DNA of 64,000 nucleotides from assembly GCA_900498135.1 (NCBI GenBank), contig LR026961.1:1814614-1878613 (forward strand), written 5' to 3'. The stretch comes from an uncultured Desulfatiglans sp. GTDB lineage: Bacteria > Desulfobacterota > DSM-4660 > Desulfatiglandales > Desulfatiglandaceae. Shown piece by piece: positions 59,321 through 64,000 of the stretch. The notes beneath the pieces were generated by a model. It made no database searches. It was not told where the DNA came from and saw only the letters and a program-made list of their open reading frames with translations. Made by a program: the position numbers and the translations under genes. The number at the start of each line of letters is the position of its first letter. Position 1 is the first letter of the stretch.

Positions 59321-60520
59321 ACTAGAAAAAAAATCGCGGTTCTCGGGAAGGGTGCCGTTCAAAGACTCAATGGCGGACTTAAGGGTGTTTTCGCCGAGGT
59401 GTGAATATCGGGACGTTGTGGAAAAATCCTTGTGACCCAAAATTTCTTTCACAGCGTAGAGGTTTGCCCCGCGTTCAATCAGCCAACTGGCATGGGTGTG
59501 CCGTAGTGAATGAAAACAAACCTCCTGTCGGCGATCTTTCACTCCGTCGTTTAGCCCCAAGGCATCGACCGCCCGGAAAAACGCATGCGATATTTTTTTG
59601 ATCCGCCCTCCCTTTTTTGATTGGAAAACATAATCGGATGGTTTCCCTTTTGGTCGGCGTTCAAGCATAGCCTTGACGGCACCACTCATAAAGGCTGATC
59701 TTGTCTCGGCGTTCTTGGTGTCTCTCAGAGTCAAAATGCCTCGCTGAAGATCAACGTCTTGCCACTGCAAGGCTGCAATCTCCCCGAAGCGCAACCCGGC
59801 ATGGAGAGACAATAGGGCCATGTCATGAGCGGTGATGCTTCTGGTGGCGAGCTCTTCCAGGAGGGCGCTCGCCTCTTCGACAGTCAGGAACCTCATTCTT
59901 CGATTGTCGTATTTAGGTTTCTTGACCTGATCGACCGGGTTGTCGATAGCGAAACCATGCCCGGCAAGGTGGTTGAAAACTTGCCTGATCACGGCGAGGG
60001 CAAGCTCTTGATAGCGAGGGCTGCGCCCTTCTTTTGTCATATTCGATTTGATCTTCTCAAGATGGAAAGGGGAAATGTCCACCAGTCGTTTATCTCCTAT
60101 CACGGGCGCTATCCAATTATCGTACAGGCTCTTCTCGTGTTTCCAACTGTTCGGGTTCCTCCTGGCCCCTTGGATGTGCGGTAGGTAAACCTCTTCCCAG
60201 GCTTTTTTAAAGAGAAGGCCCTCCCGTTCCTGTCGCTTTTCCTCAGCTTCCCGTTCCTGTCGCGCCTGGTCGTCGAGGGCCCGTTTTTCGCGGAGGGTCC
60301 GGGGGCCCTCGCCTCGTCGCTGATTCTCTTGTAACTCGGCCAGGATCGCGGCGGCTTTCTTTTCCGTCATGCCTTTACTGGCCCAGCCACACGCCTCTTC
60401 GATCATCCTTCCGTCGAGTTTATAGAAGATCGAGAAATACCGATCGGCCCCAATCCCATGCTTTCTGGAGGGGTGTTCACGGTATCTTACGCCGGGATAA
60501 CGGGACCTTACACGCTTCAT
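59267..60520 (-). CDS. int: Tyrosine integrase of the element
   Basis: This 417-residue recombinase has an N-terminal arm-binding segment (RYPGVRYREHPSRKHG), a SAM-like core-binding domain, and a catalytic domain with R244 (AGLRFGE), H337-x-x-R340 (HSLRHTHASW), H363 (GHKD) and the nucleophile Y372 (SRYSHL). All catalytic residues are intact. I start at 60520; a longer frame begins at 60616. It reads inward from attR, leaving 139 bases to the att core with a pair of direct repeats that may be arm sites. Confidence 0.93.
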   Translation of the reverse strand: MKRVRSRYPGVRYREHPSRKHGIGADRYFSIFYKLDGRMIEEACGWASKGMTEKKAAAILAELQENQRRGEGPRTLREKRALDDQARQEREAEEKRQEREGLLFKKAWEEVYLPHIQGARRNPNSWKHEKSLYDNWIAPVIGDKRLVDISPFHLEKIKSNMTKEGRSPRYQELALAVIRQVFNHLAGHGFAIDNPVDQVKKPKYDNRRMRFLTVEEASALLEELATRSITAHDMALLSLHAGLRFGEIAALQWQDVDLQRGILTLRDTKNAETRSAFMSGAVKAMLERRPKGKPSDYVFQSKKGGRIKKISHAFFRAVDALGLNDGVKDRRQEVCFHSLRHTHASWLIERGANLYAVKEILGHKDFSTTSRYSHLGENTLKSAIESLNGTLPENRDFFSSVRKKLTKRKKSAPSKKD

Positions 60521-60565
60521 TTTGTCCAACCCCTGTCCAACTTTTTTTATCAAAAGCCCGTGTTT

Positions 60566-60649
60566 TTGAGGGAAGTTTAGGGAAGTCTCATAGCAGATAA
60601 TTGTCTGAATCGTCAAGATAAAATGAATTTGAGGGAAGTCTAGGGAATC
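60566..60649 (-). repeat. Putative integrase arm-type direct repeats
   Basis: Two copies of TTGAGGGAAGTYTAGGGAA begin 63 bases apart at 60566 and 60629, between the int start and the attR core. Spacing and position fit arm-binding sites of a tyrosine recombinase. The 318-base gap 60521-60838 holds these, attR and a terminator. Confidence 0.65.
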
Positions 60650-60659
60650 GTGTTGAATG

Positions 60660-60707
60660 GATTCCTAATCTGGGTGTCGTGCGTTCGAGTCGCGCCGGGG
60701 GCACCAG
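60660..60707 (+). repeat. attR core (48-bp direct repeat)
   Basis: This is an exact copy of 50238-50285: the 3' part of the original tRNA-Arg with CCA, displaced by integration. Confidence 0.95.
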
Positions 60708-60714
60708 TAAAATC

Positions 60715-60749
60715 AAGGGCTTATGGCTTACAGCCAAAGCCCTTTTTCT
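60715..60749 (+). terminator. Original terminator of tRNA-Arg
   Basis: The stem AAGGGCTTATGGC/GCCAAAGCCCTT is followed by TTTTT, directly after the displaced tRNA 3' end. Confidence 0.75.
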
Positions 60750-60838
60750 ATATATGCCTTGCCAGTGAAAGGATAGTGAAAGGAATTCTCTTTAGTGAAA
60801 GGGGGACGGACCGGGATGTAAGCCTTTCGAGGAATGAA

Positions 60839-61123
60839 TTATTTCTGGGTTGATGAGCCCGGAAGCAGGTCAAAAAAACTCGAGGTTTCCACCGCAGGTT
60901 TGAGCTTGTCTCTAAGCTTGCGGTTTTCGGCCGCTATGAACAGCGTGATCATGGCCAGGGTCTCGGCTTCGGCCAAGATTCCAGCCCGCGAATCGCCAAT
61001 GATCTTCTTCAGGATGTGATGGTGCCCGTGGCGGCGCAAAATCTCCGAAAGCAGGCTTTTGACCGAAGGGGTTTCGGAGCAGAAAATCTCCTCGATCACC
61101 TTGATGCCATGGTCATAGATCAC
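60839..61123 (-). CDS. Small helical protein, unrecognised
   Basis: The predicted protein has 94 residues with a GTG start at 61123 preceded by GAGGAGG; the upstream part of the frame is not credible. It is helical (TPSVKSLLSEILRRHGHHH, AETLAMITLFIAAENRKLRDKLKPAV). It overlaps the RhuM-type remnant by 11 bases and could be a partner of it. I know no family. Confidence 0.6.
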   Translation of the reverse strand: MIYDHGIKVIEEIFCSETPSVKSLLSEILRRHGHHHILKKIIGDSRAGILAEAETLAMITLFIAAENRKLRDKLKPAVETSSFFDLLPGSSTQK

Positions 61124-61379
61124 GGGAGGCCTCCTCAATACGCTGCATCTGCGAAAGTTCGAACTCGGAGAGATCGTTCTTGGCGATGGCGACATCGTAT
61201 CGATGGCTTTTCCCGTGGGGCGCACCTTCCCAACGGGTCAAACCCATGTTTTCCTTGCGGTGATCGGCTCGGTCGAAAAGGCCCCCCGCCGCGACAAAGG
61301 TCAGATATTCGGCGGCAGAGGAACGGACGAGGGAAAGTTCCTTTTTCCCGCGCCCCTGTGAGTTCTTGCCCTTACTCAT
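61113..61379 (-). pseudogene. Internally deleted RhuM-family gene remnant
   Basis: This 88-residue frame joins an N-terminal piece (LSLVRSSAAEYLTFVAAGG, residues 15-33) to a C-terminal piece (LFDRADHRKENMGLTRWEGAPHGK...DVAIAKNDLSEFEL, from 34). From memory of the RhuM (virulence protein) family, both pieces match its two ends, while about 200 middle residues including the WLTQ DNA-binding part are gone. The junction is in frame. It starts MSKGKNSQG after AGAGG. Confidence 0.7.
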
Positions 61380-61836
61380 CCCTGGATACCTCTTATTTGT
61401 AGGCGAAGGTGCGAAGACGCGTAGCGGAAAATTTTCAGCCGAAAGGGAAGCGGAGCATGACGGATTTCCCCAAAGGGAGGGATCGGGGCGGTAGCGCCGC
61501 AGCCCTGAAAGCGACAAAAGTTTCTGGCGATACGAAGAAAAAAACCCGGCCAATAACCGGACGCGGTTAAAAGACGGGTCTGACTTTTTTAGATGGTGGA
61601 GGGAACAGCTCTCGACCGCAACTCAGTCTCCGACCCCAAACTACCCCGTAACACATTTAAAACAAAGGGCTTCACATAGGAAGTCGAGCCACGCCTCAAG
61701 TTCCCACCGGGGAAGCAACTTTTCTCCCCCGATTTCCAAGCTCCGGACGAGTATGCTGGGTTTGCAACCCGAGCGGATACCAAGAACAACCTCCCAACGA
61801 ATCTGATTCGATTCCGAGAATGGGAATCGAACTGGC
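61380..61836 (-). other. Intergenic region, probably gene debris
   Basis: These 457 bases lie between the RhuM remnant and fic. A minus-strand frame ending near 61641 contains PRWELEAWLDFLCEAL, which resembles the Fic segment GDWEAWLDFFAEAV, but it is too short to assign. No tRNA or repeat is seen. Confidence 0.4.
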
Positions 61837-63006
61837 CTACCTGCCCGGCAGCTCCGTGCCACGACTCATGATCTCGATATAGCCCGCATAGCTGAACAGG
61901 CGGTTGCGTTTCTGGGCGGTCAGCTCCTTGACGATGCCAAGCTGCTCCAGGTGGCCGAGCGCCTTGTTGACGGTCGCCGGGGTGATGCCGGTCTTTTCCA
62001 CCAGAGAGCCCGAGGTGGCAATGGGATGTTCCATCAGCGCCCGGTGGACCAGCAGGGTGGATGCCGCCGCTCGTCCCAGGCCGCTGATCTTGTCACGGTC
62101 CTGGTTCGACAAATCGAGAAGTTGCTGGGCCGTTTCCACAGCCTGGGTGGCGGTGACTATGACAGCCTCGGCAAAGAAATCGAGCCAGGCTTCCCAGTCA
62201 CCGGTCATGCGCACATTGTTCAGCAACTCGTAGTAATACTGACGATGCGTCTTGAAGTAGAGGCTGAGGTAGAGCATCGGCTCCCGCAGCACCTTCTGCT
62301 CGCACAGCAGCAGCGCGATCAGCAGACGCCCCAGACGGCCGTTACCGTCCAGAAATGGGTGGATCGTCTCGAACTGCACATGTGCCAGCGCCGCCTTGAG
62401 CAGCACCGGGGTCGGCTCCGGCTGGTCATGGAGGAAGAGCTCCAGCTTGCTCATGCACTCCAGCACCTCTTCGGCCGGAGGCGGAACGAAGGCCGCATTG
62501 CCCGGCCGGGTGCCGCCGATCCAGTTCTGGCTGTGCCGGAACTCGCCCGGGGTCTGATTGCTGCCCCGGCCCTTGGTCAGCAGCACGCCGTGAATCTCAC
62601 GGAACAGCCGCAGGGACAGCGGCAGCCCTTCCTCCAGCAGGCGCAGACCATGGTCGAGGGCCGCGACATAGTTGCTGACCTCCCGCACATCATCGAGCGG
62701 CACACCGGGCTCCTGGTCCAACTCGAACAGCAGCAGGTCGGACAGGGACGACTGCGTCCCCTCAATCATCGAGGAGAGCACCGCTTCGTTACGGACGTAC
62801 ATATAAAGGAACAGCGAGGTGTCCGGCAGCAGGGTCGAGACGCTGTCCAGCCGCCCGAGAGCCAGCAGCGCCTGATCGAACTTGCTGCGCAGCTCTGGCG
62901 TCCAGTCGATGGGCGGACGTGGCGGCAGCGGCGCGGGCACGAAGGCCTGGGCCTTCTCACCCACCGTCGAAATGGTCACGTATCTGCCTTGGAGTTCTCG
63001 CTTCAT
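61837..63006 (-). CDS. fic: Fic-domain protein (AMPylase-type)
   Basis: This 389-residue protein has the complete Fic motif HPFLDGNGRLGR at 216-227 with catalytic His216. The N-terminal autoinhibitory helix contains SSMIEGT (78-84) with the inhibitory Glu, so it is the self-regulated class with the inhibitory helix N-terminal. The C-terminus is a winged helix (GSLVEKTGITPATVNKALGHLEQLGIV), so it may bind DNA. It would transfer AMP or another nucleotide to a target. The locus also holds a RhuM remnant and a transposase, typical of accessory DNA. Confidence 0.92.
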   Translation of the reverse strand: MKRELQGRYVTISTVGEKAQAFVPAPLPPRPPIDWTPELRSKFDQALLALGRLDSVSTLLPDTSLFLYMYVRNEAVLSSMIEGTQSSLSDLLLFELDQEPGVPLDDVREVSNYVAALDHGLRLLEEGLPLSLRLFREIHGVLLTKGRGSNQTPGEFRHSQNWIGGTRPGNAAFVPPPAEEVLECMSKLELFLHDQPEPTPVLLKAALAHVQFETIHPFLDGNGRLGRLLIALLLCEQKVLREPMLYLSLYFKTHRQYYYELLNNVRMTGDWEAWLDFFAEAVIVTATQAVETAQQLLDLSNQDRDKISGLGRAAASTLLVHRALMEHPIATSGSLVEKTGITPATVNKALGHLEQLGIVKELTAQKRNRLFSYAGYIEIMSRGTELPGR

Positions 63007-63228
63007 CCTGCCTGCCTCGAACCTAAAATAAGGTTCGCCTTTATTTTATTTTCACTGCACATCCTAAAATAAAGAAGCGGGAAGGAAAAATCAAGCGGAT
63101 TTCCTGGAAGGCCACCTCGATTTCCTCAGACGAGCGTTCGACGGTGCAACGCACTTGCTAACCCAAGTTTGCCATTTTTTTACCAAAAGCTGATATTTCA
63201 GTATGTTAGCCGATTTTATGTTCACTAC

Positions 63229-64000
63229 TCATTTTACGGTCGCGATTTTTTTCGGCATGGGGACCTCCTTTAGTCGCAGGTGCTGATAGATTTCCTGATG
63301 TTCGGGTTCAGCGCTGCTACAGAGGCGCAGATGCTTGCGGTGGACCGTATCCTGTTCTTTGACATTGAACTCGATGGTCAGGCGTTGGTGGGTCGAGAGG
63401 ATATCTCGGACAGTGAGCCATGAACGATGGTCGCCACACAGATGCAGCTTATGTTCAATGACGTGCAGGATGTGGTAGGCCAGCACCGATATGAACAGGT
63501 GTGTATCGGCGCGCTGCTCCAACTGGTGGAAGTTTGGCCTGAGCCCGAGTGCAGATTTCATTGACCGAAAGGCGCGTTCCACCCGGGTGAGCATGACGTA
63601 GGTTTCCCAGATTTCGAGATCGGTCCACGTCGTATGATCGGTTCGCAGGAGGTAGCAGCCTTCGAACTGGCGCTCGGTGTCGTACCGGGAACGTTTTTCC
63701 CAGGTGATGGCTTTGGCCTGGGCCTTTTTCCCGGGCCTTTGTTCAGCGATCACTTCGACGTCATAGAGTTTGGATGCGCGTGGGTATTTCTCGCGCAAGC
63801 GGCCAACCATCTCGACTACTTTGTGGTACACCTTGGTGTGACCTTTTTTGCCGAGACCGTCCTGGTAGTATTGCAAACGTTCGAGAAACAGCGTTTCCTG
63901 ACGGCTTCGAATGGCTTGGTCCTTCGCCGTTCGGCCCGTACTGCGGCACAAAAGGAAGGCTTCATGCTCCAGTTGATGGCGCTTGACCTCCAGCGTGTAT
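63229..64000 (-). CDS. IS1634-type transposase, C-terminal part (runs off the window)
   Basis: The frame is open to the window end, so the N-terminus is missing. The visible 257 or so residues contain the DDE-family C-terminal E motif (TRVERAFRSMKSALGLRPNFHQ), followed by HLFISVLAYHILHVIEHKL. This is the usual end of IS4/IS1634-type transposases. The stop at 63229 would lie close to an IS end. The inverted repeat cannot be checked because the other end is outside. Confidence 0.85.
   Translation of the reverse strand, partial: YTLEVKRHQLEHEAFLLCRSTGRTAKDQAIRSRQETLFLERLQYYQDGLGKKGHTKVYHKVVEMVGRLREKYPRASKLYDVEVIAEQRPGKKAQAKAITWEKRSRYDTERQFEGCYLLRTDHTTWTDLEIWETYVMLTRVERAFRSMKSALGLRPNFHQLEQRADTHLFISVLAYHILHVIEHKLHLCGDHRSWLTVRDILSTHQRLTIEFNVKEQDTVHRKHLRLCSSAEPEHQEIYQHLRLKEVPMPKKIATVK

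Larger units (their letters stand above)
50238..60707 (+). mobile_element. 10.4-kb integrative element in tRNA-Arg(CCT)
   Basis: Bounded by the 48-bp direct repeats, the element runs from the tRNA with regulators, replication genes (primase-polymerase), small DNA-binding proteins, an attC-bearing cassette run, and a tyrosine integrase next to attR reading inward. I see no capsid, portal, terminase, tail, relaxase or type IV secretion gene. It is therefore either a satellite that borrows a helper's packaging, a mobilisable island, or a decayed prophage. The replication genes are GC-rich while the cargo is strikingly AT-rich, so the cargo was acquired separately. Confidence 0.92.

Noticed and set aside
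50238..60707. CRISPR array or restriction-modification system in the element
   Set aside because: No regularly spaced repeats with unique spacers and no methyltransferase or endonuclease motifs were found.
61641..61862. Possible second Fic relic (PRWELEAWLDFLCEAL)
   Set aside because: It is only about 15 residues of resemblance to the neighbouring Fic protein; too short, and mentioned only as possible debris.
61951..63072. 373-residue plus-strand frame
   Set aside because: It is antisense to fic, which has complete Fic motifs; His/Gln-rich shadow.

Overview
The window reads as a chromosomal segment of a moderately GC-rich Desulfobacterota (Deltaproteobacteria-type) anaerobe. I infer this from gene content, not from a marker gene: a heterodisulfide-reductase-like hdrC-hdrB-hdrA-mvhD cluster, a TRAP transporter with acyl-CoA ligase and electron-transfer flavoprotein, methylmalonyl-CoA epimerase, several small zinc-ribbon proteins, and a dnaG-rpoD macromolecular-synthesis cluster. 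No rRNA or dsr gene is present to fix the species.

Layout. 1-10.2 kb: YcaO-family enzyme, mobA, infA, methylmalonyl-CoA epimerase, an unrecognised three-gene Cys-rich/nucleotidyltransferase cluster, then rapZ, a left-handed beta-helix (GlmU-C-like) protein and glmM (amino-sugar metabolism and its regulation). 10.7-14.6 kb: Hdr/Qmo-like electron-transfer operon. 14.7-22.9 kb (minus): decayed-looking branched-chain-type ABC cluster (ATPase with a degenerate signature, truncated AMP-binding enzyme, permease) whose last gene is a 1574-residue uncharacterised protein with a methyltransferase-like segment and a degenerate GlnD-like HD segment. 23.3-31.9 kb: a fatty/organic-acid module. Response regulator, dctPQM and acyl-CoA ligase run on minus, divergent from a TetR regulator and etfBA on plus. 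The regulator has an 18-bp palindrome identical in form to the FadR(TetR-type) operator. 31.9-43 kb: small conserved genes, tRNA-Met, fabD, ogt, a radical SAM protein, suhB, yggU, yggT and rnpB. 43-50 kb (minus): tRNA-Ile2, rpoD, dnaG, yqeY, hisA, a lipoprotein, hisB, tRNA-Ala.

50.2-60.7 kb is a 10.4-kb integrative element in tRNA-Arg(CCT), bounded by 48-bp direct repeats. It carries a tyrosine integrase, small DNA-binding proteins and a primase-polymerase, but no capsid or conjugation genes. Inside it lies an AT-rich run of three genes separated by integron-type attC sites with no integron integrase. The evidence is that two cassettes each start with a heptamer that is the exact reverse complement of the heptamer at their own 3' end. 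The cargo includes a protein with an Rx4H (HEPN-like) motif and a stand-alone HIRAN domain. Beyond attR are remnants: an internally deleted RhuM-type gene, an intact Fic protein and a partial IS1634-type transposase.

Across the chromosomal part, a family of at least seven intergenic, self-complementary ~140-bp repeats occurs. Three copies carry an extra ~115-bp insert built from two ~52-bp tandem subunits. None lies inside a gene body, although two touch gene ends.
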